Assembly: GCA_947652605.1 (NCBI GenBank)
Contig: OX393582.1
Location: forward strand, 12,672,544-12,736,543
DNA from: Elmis aenea
Taxonomy: Eukaryota > Arthropoda > Insecta > Coleoptera > Elmidae
Direction of reading: 5' to 3'
DNA: 64,000 bases
Positions within the stretch are counted from its first letter, which is position 1, and every line of letters starts with the position of its first letter. The translations under genes and the position numbers were made by a program. The notes under the pieces were generated by a model. That model had not been told where the DNA came from. It made no database searches and saw only the letters and a list, made by a program, of their open reading frames with translations. Of the stretch, positions 37,148 to 50,514 are shown in pieces.

Positions 37148-37369
37148 GCTTAGAAATTTTCTTTTAACGTCATCAAACCCAGGACGGTCTAAAACAAAAA
37201 GTTACCAAGTTTAAATTAAATAGCGTGAATGATTGGGAAGATAATATATTTTTTTAAAATCACATTTTTCAGGGTTTTTTTTTGTTGTGATAAATTAGAA
37301 ACGAATCAAAATATCCAGGATTTCTCTTCCGATTCTTAATGACCATAAAAATGTGCAACGTTTCTCTAA

Positions 37370-37441
37370 TTTACCCGACCTTGTATCTCTTACCGTTTCC
37401 AAGATAGCAATGGTGAGCATCAAAAAATGCACAACCCTGTA
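37370..37441. repeat. Lone TIR end of the CAGGGTG class
   Basis: CTCTTACCGTTTCCAAGATA, then GCACAACCCTGTATATTC, match the right ends of the 1534-family elements. No partner end was found. Confidence 0.45.
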
Positions 37442-38275
37442 TATTCAAAATGATAATAATGAATTTGTATAAATTATTATTTGTTATACTAACTTAAGAC
37501 TCGATTTTAGTTTACAACATGGTAATGAATATGCTACTGAATAAATAAACTACTTTCGTTAGGTTTTCTTTAAAATTATTTTGTTTTAACGATTATTCGT
37601 AAGGTCATAACTATTCAAACGGTTTAGCAAATGAATAAAATTCAAATGCAAATAAAAAACAAATACTGTATAGTTTTATTGTGTAGTTCATTTCTTTTTC
37701 ACGTTTTTTCGGACTATTTCATCACCGTTGTCTATGCTGTTATGATGATTGTGTCAGAAAAATACGTTACTACTCACTTTAGATGTCAGCACCAACCGTC
37801 TAGCATTTTCTGCTTTTGTTTGTCTGATTTATAACTACGTAGAATTGCCTTTTAACGCTTTTAGCCTGAAAACTTCCACAATATTTATAATTACATATGA
37901 TAAAAATAAAACTAAATTTAGCAAAGAGATACGCTTTGGTGGTATATTTTGTTACGTGTTATGAAGCGGCGACATACATTACTTTATTTAGTAATTATAG
38001 ACTTTTACGCCACAAAATTTATCCTGATGTAAGTCCTTTTGGTGGATTTAACACCCAGGAAGGGCGATATAATCAGACCAGACCCTGATTACCGCAGGTC
38101 CTTTGACGACCGGAAATAATGTGCAGGACAGAGATTATATAACCTAATTGTTAGATCATTAAGAGTGGATTTAGTTAAGATATGGCTCTCTACTGTAATA
38201 AGGACCTTGTAGTCGTTGTTAAAACTGCTCAATATGTAAAACACTAAATCTGCTAAGTTTTACGGTAATTTCAAA

Positions 38276-39056
38276 TAGTGTTGCCGCCGAGACGAGATAA
38301 TTCTCGATCTCGTCTCGTCTCGAATTTCTAGATCGAGACTGGCATTTTTCTGTCTCGAAAATTCGAGACGAGATTAACAATCGTCTCGAATATTCGAGAC
38401 GAGATCCTTGAGATTCTTGATCCGACAGTATTTTTGATTTGTAGAAAAACTACGAATAGTTTTAATATATATTTTATTTATAAATTTTTAGAAACGCTGA
38501 TTTGTTTGTTTGTAATTTAAAATTTTTTCTGTAGGCGTTTGCTCTATTGTGAATCGTTCGATGTATCTTCATTTCCACTGTTCTTATAATCTGCATCTTT
38601 CATCATATCACCATCGTCTTCTACAACACTAGTATCGCTTCCAGCATAAGAACTTTTTGCGGTTAATTTTGTACTGCGTTTCATATTTACCTACAAACGA
38701 ATATTTTACGAATCTTGTCTAATGTTTTATAATCGACAATAACTACCAAAACAAAATATTGATAAACTTTTAAACACTTTGTAACACACGATGTTAGCTG
38801 ATAGGTACTCCTTCAATTGCAAAGAAGTAAATAATATGCGTTCACATTATTTTCTTACATAGCGGAAACACCCAACTTGAAACAAGTGTTTTTTCTGTAT
38901 ATCATCAAGTACACTCAGTTAAAGCTTTGCAAGTGTATAAACCTGTTCGCACTTACTTAAAATTCAAGAATCGAGATTCTCGAGATCGAGAAAGTACGTT
39001 CGAGAATTTTCGAGATCGAGAATGGATCAATCTCGTCTCGTTTCGTGGCAACACTA
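38276..39056. mobile_element. hAT-like MITE with GAGACGAGA-rich ends
   Basis: Ends TAGTGTTGCCGCCGAGACGA and TCGTTTCGTGGCAACACTA form inverted tips of hAT style. Both subterminal regions are packed with TCTCGATCTCG and CGAGACGAG words. The flanks (ATTTCAAA, ATTTAATT) match only partly as an 8 bp duplication. A small minus-strand frame near 38690-38540 is acidic and unrecognised. Confidence 0.6.
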
Positions 39057-39305
39057 ATTTAATTTTTTTTTTAAGTATTTATCTAAATTTTATGCAAATC
39101 GTGGCCATCACTAATATAAAATTACATCATATAAAAGCACAAAGTATTGGTAAATTTTATTTTAAAATGTGTTTTGTAAAGCCACAACACTATATATTAT
39201 TTTCTTGCATTTAAAATTGGAACTATCAGTTATAGAACTTTTTATGGAACATGGTAGGGATACTAGTTAAATAATTATTATTAAACAAAAAGGACTTTAA
39301 AGTGG

Positions 39306-40210
39306 TAACAAAATAAAATTACATAAGAAATTACAGGTAATAAAATTACCCAGCAAAAATTACACATGGAAGAAATTACACAGGAAAGAAATTACACAAG
39401 AAATAAATTACACCAGGAATATATTCCACAGGGAAAATACTACACACATTCGAAATTTTATACTGATATAGGTAATTTAACAATTTTTTCCAAATTTTGA
39501 TTTTTTAATTTTAATATTTATATTGTAAAAACTACAAAATAATTCATATTTTGACGACTGCTATTAATCCTTTACCTTTGAATATTTTATGATACTGACC
39601 TACAGTTAATTCGATTAAAATATATTGCCATTTGGTTGTCATAACAAATTAAACAATTTTTTGAAATTCATAGGGAGATTGTAGACTACTGAGACAAGTA
39701 ACAAATTAACAAAAGAAATAAATGTAACATGTAGCCGCTTTTTATGTATGTGTTTAAATGGGTAATTAAATCAGAGTGAAATTTATTCTCTGTGTAATTT
39801 CTTCCTTGTGTAATTTTATCCTTGATAAATTCCTTCCTTGTGTAATTTTTTCCTTGTGTAGTTCATTCCTTGTGTAGTTCATTCCTTGTGTAATTTCTTC
39901 CTCAAGTAATTTCTTTCTTGTGTAATTTCTTCCTTGAGTAATTTCTTCCTTGTATAATTTTTTTGTGTAATTTCTTCCATATGTAATTTTATCCTTGAGT
40001 AATTTTATTCTTGAGTTATTTATTCCTTGAGTAATTTTTTCCTTGAGTAATTTCTTCCTTGAGTAATTTCTTCCTTGTGTAATTTCTTCCTTGTGTAATT
40101 CGTTCCTTGTGTAATTTCTTCCTCAAGTAATTTCTTCCTTGTGTAATTTCTTCCTTGTGTAATTTCTTTCTTGTGTAATTTCTTTTTGTGTAATTAAATC
40201 GTGTAACCCT
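39306..40210. mobile_element. Foldback-like element 2: inverted tandem-repeat arms
   Basis: The left arm (39306-39440) has degenerate repeats of GAAATTACACAAG type. The right arm (39785-40208) has more than 20 units of the inverse, CTTGTGTAATTTCTTC with CTTGAGTAATTT variants, about 15 bp each. A unique AT-rich loop of about 340 bp separates them. The layout parallels the element at 50515-51258. No target duplication was resolved. Confidence 0.6.
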
Positions 40211-40303
40211 TAAAAGTCACCATAGAAATTTATTTTGAATTATAAACTGCAATTCGGATAAAAGTGAGCATCTTCATTGCAAATTATTTTCTCTAAAGCT
40301 AGA

Positions 40304-40541
40304 CTATTGGTTTTTAAACAAGGGTGCACGCACCCCGTGCGGTACGAAAAGATCCTCCTGGCGATGCGAGGCAAAAAATATATATATTTGAAATTTTAAA
40401 AATATTAAATAAGTTACATTCAAATTTACTTTTAATTTTGCATGTTAATAATGTTACAAAATTGAACTGTTTACTCAGGGTGGGAGAACACATTTTGAGA
40501 ATTTATGGTGTGTCGGCGCCTAAAAAGGTTAAGAACCACTG
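40304..40541. mobile_element. Small hAT-like MITE
   Basis: The right end inverts to CAGTGGTTCTTAACCTTTTT, a typical hAT tip. The left end CTATTGGTTTTTAAACAAGG is a diverged match. The flanks hold CTCTAAAGCTAGA and CTCTAGCTCTAGA, too ambiguous to fix an 8 bp duplication. Confidence 0.5.
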
Positions 40542-40544
40542 CTC

Positions 40545-43150
40545 TAGCTCTAGATGAACGTATATGTTGGCTGAAAAAATGAAACCTATTTAAAAACAAA
40601 TTTGACAAATTTCAGGTTATATTTAGCCTCTACTCTATTTACGTTAAAAAGGTGGAAAATTAGATTTTCAGATGCCTGCAAGCAATGTAGCGTGTATATC
40701 ACATTTTTTTGGTAAAATTACTTCACTGTACCAAAGTCGAGTCGCGTTCAAAGAAAAAATATACTGTATGGATTATCGTCGAAGCATGCACGACTAACAT
40801 TCTAAAGCAAATTTTGCCAAAATTCACTCACTAACTAGTATATTAAATGTACTCATGTTATTATGTAATAACATTTAATTGAAAACCTTTAGTTGTTCAC
40901 TGAAAATTCAGATTTTGTAACTTTACTTAAAGTTCCTAATTAATACGTGTGTTTGTTTCCATACAGCAACAAACTTCTGTATTAATTTTAAACATATAGT
41001 TACTTAACGAGTTAATGTAACAAAGATACGATAGCTAACAGCTAATTTGTAATACAATATTATGTAAAATAAGTTATAAACTCAGCAAGCGTACGACAGT
41101 CCATTAAAATTTCCCGTTGATCGTTACTACAACAAAGGCGTCACCACATCAACGGCAAACAATGGATGAACAACATTTAATAAAATTATAAACACAAAGT
41201 AAATCGCCTATAATATAATGTCGTCATATATTACGTGCGTATTAAACACTAAAACTTCAGCTTAAGCTTACAGGAGTTATACGAGGGCCAAGCTAAATTT
41301 ATTGATAATAAAAAGAAAAATAGGACCTGCAGAACAAAACTAGCAACGTAATATTATTCAGTTATTTAATTAACAAAGTCAATTTGGTTAAAAATTAGTT
41401 TATTAATTTCGTAAAACAGTGCAAGTACAGTAGAACCCCGTATCTTCATTAAATCTAATATTAGTTACATTTTTTTGCCCTTAAATATTAAGCGACTTAC
41501 CCATGTAATCCCATCAAATTTGGACCACCCTGTACAAAGGTTTAGTAGGCTCTTGTTCGATATGTTTACAAACGTCATTAACAACTTCTTCTGTACGAAT
41601 GGTTGGCCTACCAGCACCTTTTTTTACACAGACACAGAGCCAGTTTCGCGATAAACAACAACAAAAATTGTTAGACATCCACAAAAATTCTTTAGTATTA
41701 CTGCTAAGTCTGGGAAGTGCTAACGAATATCATTCAAACATAAAAGCTGATTCTCAGATTCCACTTACAAGCACTGCAGTTCTAAAATAGGCTCATACTT
41801 GTAAATTTTGTGCTCTGAGGTAAAAACCATAATTAAAACGATTCAAAAACTGTTAAACATTACAATAGAAAGAAAACTTCACCAAAACTGCTTTACAAAT
41901 GTTAACAATTAAAAAATGATTGGCATTAATGCGCAATACTAGCTTCGAAACCTATTTCAAAATTCATGATCACCGTTGACCAAAATAATTTTTAATATCA
42001 CGTTATTATTGGTCAGATATGACTTGCTTAAGATTTATTTATTTATTTACGACGTTCCTTAAAAAATTTAATGTTACCCAGTTACAAAACTACCAATAAA
42101 TCTATTTTATTAAGAAATAAAAATATCTTAGCTGAATTGTTATCGACAATCCGTTGTGGCTTAGCTAAAAAGTCACAATAAAACGTGGGTTATTTATTTT
42201 GACAGCATGATAACGGTGACGTTGCTTCGGAAACTGATATATCACGGGTCGAGGCAAAGTATGACAGGCAGTAACCAGTTTCCTGCAACTAGATCCTTTC
42301 AAGATTATTGCTATAAGGTTGCCATCCATACAACGAGCGGTCAAATCCAGTCTCCGACTTTTATTGATTGGCTTCATAAATCTAATTACGTAAGACAGAG
42401 GGTCAGATTGTTCAACATTCTATGTCGTTGTTTTATTTCAAGTTATCGGAACCGCAGAGTCACTTAATGTTATTTTCAAACCAAGGAAACGATTTTAGAA
42501 AGACCTTCAGCAGCGATTCTCAAACATTTGTTTACTCATAGCTGCTATTGTTATTTTAGACCTTAAATTGATTTGTATTTTATTATGGATCCAGGTGTTA
42601 AAGAGTTTTTTCAGAACCAATAAATCAAATAGCACCTTTTTTGAATGATAAATGCCAATTCACCACAGCTTATTTTTAATGCCTAGTGCCTACATATTCA
42701 AAAAAATTAAAGCATCTAATGTTCACCCTTGGAAAAAAAGTACCCACATACTTGATTTAAGTGAAAAGGTTATTTTCATTCGGAATACGATGTACGTTTC
42801 TTGACTCACCAAGAAGTCAGATTTATTACAGTTCTTAACTGTTTTTCTATAGTTCATTGCCGGATTTCATAGCCTGTTAGTTGTTGATAAGCGCTGTGCT
42901 GAAGCACTGTGACTTGTAAGGTAAAGTTTATGGTTATTTGATGTGTGTTTTTGTTGTATTTTATATCAAACGGAAGACGGATTTATACGGCGCCAAACGA
43001 CTAATTACATTCTATGGGTTCAATTTGTTTTACATGAGTAAAGTTTTATCTACTGACATGAATTGGGCAAAATAGCTACTAATACTGATTATTAAAATAC
43101 TTCGATTATCAAAAACTGTTTTACTTTGTGCTATGTAAAAGTGTATGTCT
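40545..43150. other. Intergenic, no gene recognised
   Basis: Only a lone TIR end at 41494 stands out. Open frames at 41599 and 42165-42467 have no family resemblance that I can see. Confidence 0.5.
41494..41531. repeat. Lone end of the 18326-family element
   Basis: CCATGTAATCCCATCAAATT then GGACCACCCTGTA match the right end of 18326-20517. No second end is nearby. Confidence 0.55.
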
Positions 43151-43159
43151 AGTAATGCC

Positions 43160-43785
43160 AATGCCAATGGGCTTAGGTTGGAACAGGTAGGAAGATTTCT
43201 ATATTTAGGAGTGATCATAAAGACAAATGGAGAAATTGACAAGGAAATAAGCTAAAGTACAGGATATGTGGGAAGAATTTTTAACAATTTAAGAACATTT
43301 TTTGGAAATAAAGAAGTTTCAGAACGAACAAAACTGGAAGTAGTAAAAAAAGTAGTAACTCCTCCCTTTTATAAAGAAGTGAAATGTAGACACCCACAAA
43401 TAAAAATAGTAGCCGTTTGAATGCAGCGGAAATGAGATATTTAAGAAAATTTTTAGGAAAAACAAAAAAAGATTGAATCAGAAATGCAACATATAGAGAA
43501 CAATTAAAAATAAAATCAGTTGAAACAAAAATACCAGAAAGACAGTTGGGATGTTCGGTCACATTTGTCGGATGAAAGAAGAAAAGCCTATGAAGCAAGA
43601 TCATAGGCAAAAAACAAAAGAGGTAGACCGAATGAAACTTGGCAAGAGGAAGCAAAAAAAGCAGCAAAGGATAGAAACATTGATTTTCTTGTCATGGGCC
43701 GAAAAAAAGACCCGCTTTGACTTTTTTCTCAGAAAGCTAAGGGAAGTCCTGAAGACACTTGAAGGTTGCCGACTCATGATCTAGA
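43160..43785 (+). pseudogene. RTE-like LINE 3' fragment, heavily decayed
   Basis: GGGCTTAGGTTGGAACAGG, TTAGGAGTGATCATAAAGAC and later AGGTAGACCGAATGAAACT align with the end of the LINE at 14879-16464. Peptides include RLEQVGRFLYLGVIIKTNGE and MFGHICRMKEEKP. Several frameshifts and stops make it an old copy of the same family. Confidence 0.75.
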
Positions 43786-44097
43786 GCTGTGGCAAATTAT
43801 TTTATAAGACCCAGTTTAACAATAACACCATGCGGGGTGGTTGCCACGACGTTATTTCTCCTTGCAGGAACTGTCCGCTGTAGCCAGTGCCGCCTTTGGT
43901 AGCGTGTCTTAGTTTCTCTTAAGTACCAAAGGTAAATACAGCAGAAAAACTTGGCCTTAGACATTTATAATAAAAACCACCATTTCGAAAAGTGCCGAAT
44001 GCTTGCAGCCTCTTGACCTCTCAAAATAATGCGGAAATGTATCCGCCTAGACAGCTGGAACTGAGCTAAATAAGTAGGCCTAAGTCCTGGGAATATA

Positions 44098-44820
44098 CAG
44101 GGGGCCCACAAGTCCACATAGAAGGGCCACTATGGGGAGAAGAAGTTTAAATTAAACAAATTGTTCCTCTTGCTGACAATGAGACCTGTTTAGTGATGCT
44201 ATAATGTTTTAAAAAAGTTCCATGGCACACTAAATATAAACAAAAATCAAAATGGGAATTTTTTTAAATCATTAGTAACTCGGTTATACTTGATGGTACA
44301 AAAATATTTTTTGGAAAAAGTTGTAGATTTTTTTACGCACTGTAAAATGAAAACATTCATTTGTGTCAGTATTGTTTAAACGCTTAGATAAATTACAAAC
44401 TTGCATTTTTTTAAAGGACACCATAATTGGCTAAGACCTATGAATAATTTTTCCTCTCATTCCAATAATACCTAAAAGGTTTAATGTATTTATTTTTATA
44501 TTTAGGCTCAAAACCAATAAAATACAGCAAAAAGCCCCTATGAACCTTTGGAGTGCGATGAATTTAAACAATATTGAAACAAATGAATGACTTTATTTAA
44601 TAGTGCGTAAAAAAATTTACTACTTATTTTCCAACAATATTTTTGTACCATCACGTATAACAAAGTTATTATACCCATTTTAATTTGTGTTTACTATCTA
44701 GGGTGCCATGAAACTTTTTTTTTTCAATTTAAATAGGTCTCAAAAAAGGGAACAATATTTTTTTTAAACTTATTCGTAGCTCTTACCGTTAACGAGGGCC
44801 CTTCTATGTGGACCACCCCG
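44098..44820. mobile_element. 1534-family TIR element, 723 bp
   Basis: The left end is TA|CAGGGGGCCCACAAGTCCAC and the right end is TTCTATGTGGACCACCCCG|TA. The arms mirror each other through GTGCCATGGAAC and GTACAAAAATATTTTTTGG. Non-coding. Confidence 0.75.
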
Positions 44821-45034
44821 TATATTATTATAACTAGGTACGACTAAAAACATTTTGAAAGTTCTAAACGCTGCTTAGCTCTAGATCTATTTGGAATGTT
44901 CTGGGATTTAGACCAATTTCATTAATGATCACGGTTTTTGTGGGTTATGAAAGCCTTTTGTTGTACTTTGGATGCATAGTCAACTAGGAAATAACACTTA
45001 CTACAAAAGAACAATAAAAATCGTGCAAGATTGT

Positions 45035-45993
45035 AAGTACACATTCGTCGAATCTTTCAAAACTCTGGGGCTCACCTTGGATAATTCTTTTAGATACAGA
45101 AATCATGTATCAAAATGCATACAAAAAGCATACCTAAATTTAAAACTTTTATATCCTCACCGAAGCTATCTTAATACTTATGTAAAAAAAATGTTATGCG
45201 ACGCAATGGTACTCTCACATTTCAATTACGCGGCACCAGTTTATGGCCACTGCTTAGATTACGATACTAAATGTGAAATTCAAAGGGTTCAAAACAGTTC
45301 TTTTAGATTTGTTTATGGCATAAGAAAATTTCAAAAAATTTCCCTTAAATTTAAGTTAATGGGATGGGTCAATATGCAAAATAAACGTATCCTACAAAGC
45401 GTCACTCTGTACCATAATTTATTTCTGTCTAAAGCTCCTAAATATTTACTAAACAAAATTACCTTCAGAACTGATGTCCACAACTTGAACGTCAGGAATA
45501 GTGGTCGTATCAGTCCACCACAACACAAAACTAAGTTCTTTGAACGATCATTTTCTTTTAATATTTACAAATTATACAACTCTATTCCGGACAGTTTGAA
45601 AATCTGTGAATCAAAGTCATTTAAGAGAAAGGTTTTACCGTATTGTGGCTGAGGGCAGGCTATTATTGTAGTAATCTTTTTTTTTTTTTTTAAATCAGAT
45701 TTTGTTGAATCAGATTTGCAAGTTTTGGCAGTTAACATGTGAATAGGTTGTTTTTGGAAATATTATTTTGTCTTCTACATTACAAATGTTGCCTCATATT
45801 TATATTCATATTTTTATTATTTTTATTATTTTTATTATTATAAGTTTTATTTTGAATGTACCTTCAAACAAGGTTGAGTGGAAGAGCAATCCATTGTTCT
45901 AGACAATGGATTGAACTACGCCTTGTGGTTGCCATATAACATATATGTAATAATATTGTTGTACTGTTTGTTTGTTTCTTATGGCAATAAAGA

Positions 45994-46088
<95 letters not shown>
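45035..46088 (+). mobile_element. 5'-truncated copy of the 60.3 kb LINE
   Basis: From about 45040 to the (ATT)n tail the DNA matches 61696-62674 with only scattered changes. The frame 44972-45652 keeps the C-terminal 200 residues of the reverse transcriptase protein (FVESFKTLGLTLDNSFRYRN to KVLPYCG). It lacks the catalytic domain, so it is a dead, recent insertion. The 3' UTR and tail (45997-46088) are intact. Confidence 0.88.
45997..46088. repeat. (ATT)n microsatellite, LINE tail
   Basis: About 30 perfect ATT units directly follow GGCAATAAAGACATT. The full-ORF copy ends in the same motif but with only about six units, so this tail has expanded. Confidence 0.9.
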
Positions 46089-46089
<1 letters not shown>

Positions 46090-46099
46090 ATGCAATGCA

Positions 46100-49000
46100 A
46101 TTAGGAGCGTGGCACTTTTATGCATCTCTGTGGAGTAGTTTAATAATAAAAAAATTATTGAGAAAATTGTACATTTTATGTACACCTATTTGTATTTACA
46201 CAAAGTTTAGATAAATAATGACTAAAACCTAAAACAGGGTATTGCAGTATGCAGTATGCATTTATCACAGCACTAGTTATAAAAAAAATATCCGTTGTCT
46301 CGAAAATATCACTTACTTCGTTATGGAAACTTCTGTAATAATTATTTAATCAAAATTGTGTATTTTTAGAGAATAAAAATATTTGACTTTTTTTTTTGCT
46401 TCTTTATTCTAAAAATGCCAATTATTAGCGTACTGAAATCCTTTCCTTAAATTTAACTTTCAAAAGTTCTATGCTGCTTGATTGTAAAGCTAGTTTAATT
46501 AGCAAACAATCAAAAGTAATTATTTTAATAGTGATGTAATTACACTCAAATGTTTAACCTCCAACTTTAAGTTTTATGTTTTTTAGTTTGGTAGATTGTT
46601 GAAAAGAACCTCATCTTATTCTTGAAATAATTTGCTTCTTTTCTGAGATAACTGACGAATTTGTTAGACATTACCTGCGAATGCGTCTAAAAGCGAAGAC
46701 CTTTCACCAATAAAGTGAAAATTTTTAGCCTTTCATTTGCAATTTAGACTCGTGGGGTCATAAAAAAAGAACGAGCGAAATAAATGGGTATAAAGGAGGG
46801 AAAAGAGCTTGGCGCAGATAATTGTATTTCCTTTAAAGTAGTTAAGAGACGAAAAGAAAAGACAAACAGAGTTGTCTGCAGATTCAAAGAAGAATCTTTG
46901 TAATGTTTTAACTTTAGTAAGCTGAAGGAAAAGTAAACTGGACTCCTACAGTGCTAATACAGCGTTTTAAATAATTTAAAGATCTAATTAAATATAAAAA
47001 GGATTAAAAATATTACAGCAAGATTTTACTTAGTAGTTAAACAAACAAATACAATAAATTGTTTTGTTGCAGTTGGGCACAATGTACTGCGATTAACAGG
47101 ATATGTTAGTAAGTTTTTCTACTACCACTAATGCAAATGACTTACCGTACAGCCTACATGCATAGTAGGTGAGTCCTAACGCACGGTAAGCAAAACGCAC
47201 ACTTGTCTAGATTTGTTAAAGTATAGACTTAAGTCAAAATTGACAAGACAACGTAATTGCATGTGTATATTAGCCAAAAAGCCGTTAAAATCGTTGGTAT
47301 TATGTGATCGTAGAAAATGTAAGCTAGATAACACGAGTTGTAAAGCAATTACGCACTCGTGGAAACATGCATTTGCCGCGACGCGGCCTCGCGCGTAATT
47401 TTTCCACATGCGTAATATGCTTCTTACAACTCTTGTTATGTAATATACTTCTACTATTTTATAATACTTTAAGTCTTGGAAGCAGCCTTCCAACAAAAAC
47501 ATAAATTATTGGTATTGTTAAATTTGTCAGAAAACACTCTTTTTAAATAACTGCATGGACCACTACCGTTTCATTAAAAAAATAATGCTTTTTGTCGAAA
47601 AACTGATTTTGCAACCTTCAAATGTTTGTCTGTTTGTTTTTAATTTTGAAAACTGGATACAATATGCATTTTTTTAGTCCATATTCTTATTAAGCAAATG
47701 AAAACACATTTCTTTGATAAATTAACCATCTCCCATAATTTCTTAAAATTGCTTTTATCAAGTTGTTTTAAAATTTTTTGTATAATATTAAAAAACTACA
47801 ATATTTGAGTTTGAATATTAAACGAGAACGTTTTTATTTGTCCTTAAGTTGACTAACCCACCGAATATATTTTTATATTTACAACTTTTTTAATAAAAAT
47901 TGGCTTTTTTTTATATAACACTTTCAATACTGCGGGGATTGTACATATACGTCCCAAAAGATGTTTGAAAAATTCTGAATTGCGTTATATTGCTTTATAA
48001 TACCCCAGGATAGGATAAGTTAGTAGTTCTTAGCTCACACTACCTGTGAATCACTTTAATTTGTATTAGTTTTAGTCGACTTTTGTCTAGCCATGTATGT
48101 TTTCATTAATTACTGCAGGCCTAAATTTATCCCAAGGCTGCAATACTGCTGGGACATGTTATCCCAAGCCCTTCTATGATAAAAAGCAAGAGCTAAACAT
48201 TTTATAATTTGCATACATATTGTGACGGACGTTACTATACATAGGACGCACTGTTGTGAAATAGTCCTTATTATTTTTATATTTAGCGTTCTTAAATATG
48301 GCTAGTGATTGTTTTTGTATGGTGGTTGGACCCTCAAACGTTGTTTTACGTAATAAACAGGTCCAGAGCAATTATTACACAGTAAGAAACAAATAAAACA
48401 CAACAATTTTAACAACAAACTCATTTATTTTCCGACCGGCTGTACATTTCTCGGTGGTTGGTTCTTAACTACCTAAGCGCGACTGTCCCAAGATTTTTTG
48501 GGCTCCCTGTTGCTAGCCCTTTTTTTATCATAGTTGCATATTTGTCATTCTTTCCTATAAACACATATTTGTGCGTGTAGTTTGCTCTACTTATGAGGTA
48601 AAAATGTATCAACAAATCCTTTGTTTATTGACGAAACCCAAATACTGACGTTGTAGAACTCAAGTTACGACCGTAAAATTTTAACGGTAATGGGTTTTAC
48701 TAAAGTTGAAATCCTCATAACTTGGCCCTTTTGACGTGCTACATGTTTAAGTACCTAACTAATATGTCAGCATTTGTTCCAATGTTATTCATTTAAAAGT
48801 AAACGAATCAACACTGAGGTAAGATAATATAGTTGATCTCAGGCGGGATGTCACAATATATTGTTAAACTATAGCAACACATTTTTATCCATGACACATA
48901 ATTTACTTCACTGGCCAAAAGTCGTATTGAAAGGGTTAAATATGACTTAAAACATTTAGCTCTTTAATTTACTAAAAGTCTAGCCATATTTTTGTATAAA

Positions 49001-50050
49001 ACATACTTAGAAGAAGTGCCCCTATTAATAGATATGTTTACTGTAACGATTATTGTTAAGTGTAAACTTTGTTCTAGGATCATTTCGTCCATTTTATATC
49101 AACATTTTGATTAAATTGTCATATCGTGGTCGCTTGCTTATTTAATACCTTTAAAGGTTACGCGGCCCTTTTCTGATACACGTACTAACCTCAACGTTCG
49201 TTGGTGAGTTATCCCAGGAGGCTGTCTGATATTTTAAAGGTCTACAAACCATGTTTGGATGAAGAATATTCATTATGTATATATGACAAGAATGTGATAT
49301 ACTAAAGCTTGGGGCGTTTTAATATAGATTCGTTTTACTAACTACATATCTGCTAAACACTGAGTTTATGTAATTAATAAAATAGACTCCATAATTCTCG
49401 CTTTTGCGCATATATGCCCACACAAATATACGATATTACCGTAATAAACACTGGATATTTATTAATATTATTTTAGTTAGTGCTCAATAAAATTTAGTAT
49501 CTAAATAATATCATAAACAAAGCAATAATTTATCCTCATTACGTTTATTAGGGTAGTAGTTTCAATATATAAAATAAACTCATTCAAAATGTACAATGAA
49601 ATATTATTATTATTTAATGTTGAACTTAACGTATTTCCCTAACTTCACATCAATAATATACATACTACAAAAACTTTGTGTGTGTTGTGAAATTTCTGAA
49701 ACGTCTAAGTTCCTTTGATATTTGTTGGCATTTTAAAAATGCACTGGTATTTTCACGTACTGTTACACACAAAAAAGCCTATATAATTTATCCTGCTTGT
49801 TTGACGCGTGACGTAAAAAAAAATGCTCGTATTTCATGAACCGTTAACATTTAGGTTGATAAGGTGGAAAATATACCTCGACTGTCAGTTATGATCTTGT
49901 ATGGACACATTTTAAAATATTTTACGATGTGGTTATTTAATCCTGTTGATACTGGACTTGTAAATAACAATTATATAGTGCAAAAAATCGACACGAAGCT
50001 GTTTAAAGCAAATACTGTTAAAGTTTTTATTACGAAAGTGAAATGAAAAA
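46100..50050. other. Intergenic, one MITE and otherwise nothing recognised
   Basis: Apart from 47338-47439, this is AT-rich unique-looking sequence. A stretch at 48174-48535 begins and ends with imperfect inverted CTATGATAAAAA words and includes TGTGACGGACG, so it may be an old element; the evidence is weak. Confidence 0.45.
47338..47439. repeat. Short palindromic MITE
   Basis: ATAACACGAGTTGTAAAGC with ATTACGCACTCGTGGAAA is mirrored by TTTCCACATGCGTAATATGC with TCTTACAACTCTTGTTAT around a GC-rich loop (GCCGCGACGCGGCC). Confidence 0.6.
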
Positions 50051-50514
50051 TTTCCGGAATGACAATGAAAATAGAAGAATATTGATTTACCTATGTTATA
50101 TTTTATTTTTTAACATAATATCCTTAAAGTTTAACACACTCAATCCAACGTCTCTCGAGTTTCTCTATTCGCTCCCGAAAGTGACTTTCTTCGAGGTTCC
50201 CAAAACAGTGGTTTGCAGTCCCGATTGCCTCTTCACTCGACCGAAATCCCTTTCCAGTCAAATTTTTTTTGAGTTTCGAGAACGGGTGGAAATCTGAAGG
50301 AGCCAAATCAGGTAAATACGGTGGATAAGGAAGGATATCGAACTTCAAATCTGCAAATTTTTGCTTCACGATCGCGCTTGGATAAACGGGTACATTGTTT
50401 TGGTGAAACAACACTTTTTTATTGACCATATCCGGACGTTTTTCCTAAATTTCAGCTTGTCAGAGTGTCGCGTCATATTGGCCACTTATGAATTTCCTTT
50501 TTTCAACATAATCG

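Noticed and set aside
37631..38088. Overlapping plus-strand frames of 60-70 codons
   Set aside because: No homology pattern, no splice or start support, and similar lengths occur by chance in this base composition.
39785..40208. CRISPR-like array
   Set aside because: Units are about 15 bp, contiguous and degenerate, with no unique spacers, in an animal genome; it is a minisatellite arm.
45878..46214. Open frames with long runs of Ile or Leu
   Set aside because: Translation of the (ATT)n microsatellite in three frames.
48174..48535. Solo LTR or TIR element (TGTGACGGACG, inverted CTATGATAAAAA)
   Set aside because: The ends match imperfectly and no target duplication or primer-site remnant was found.
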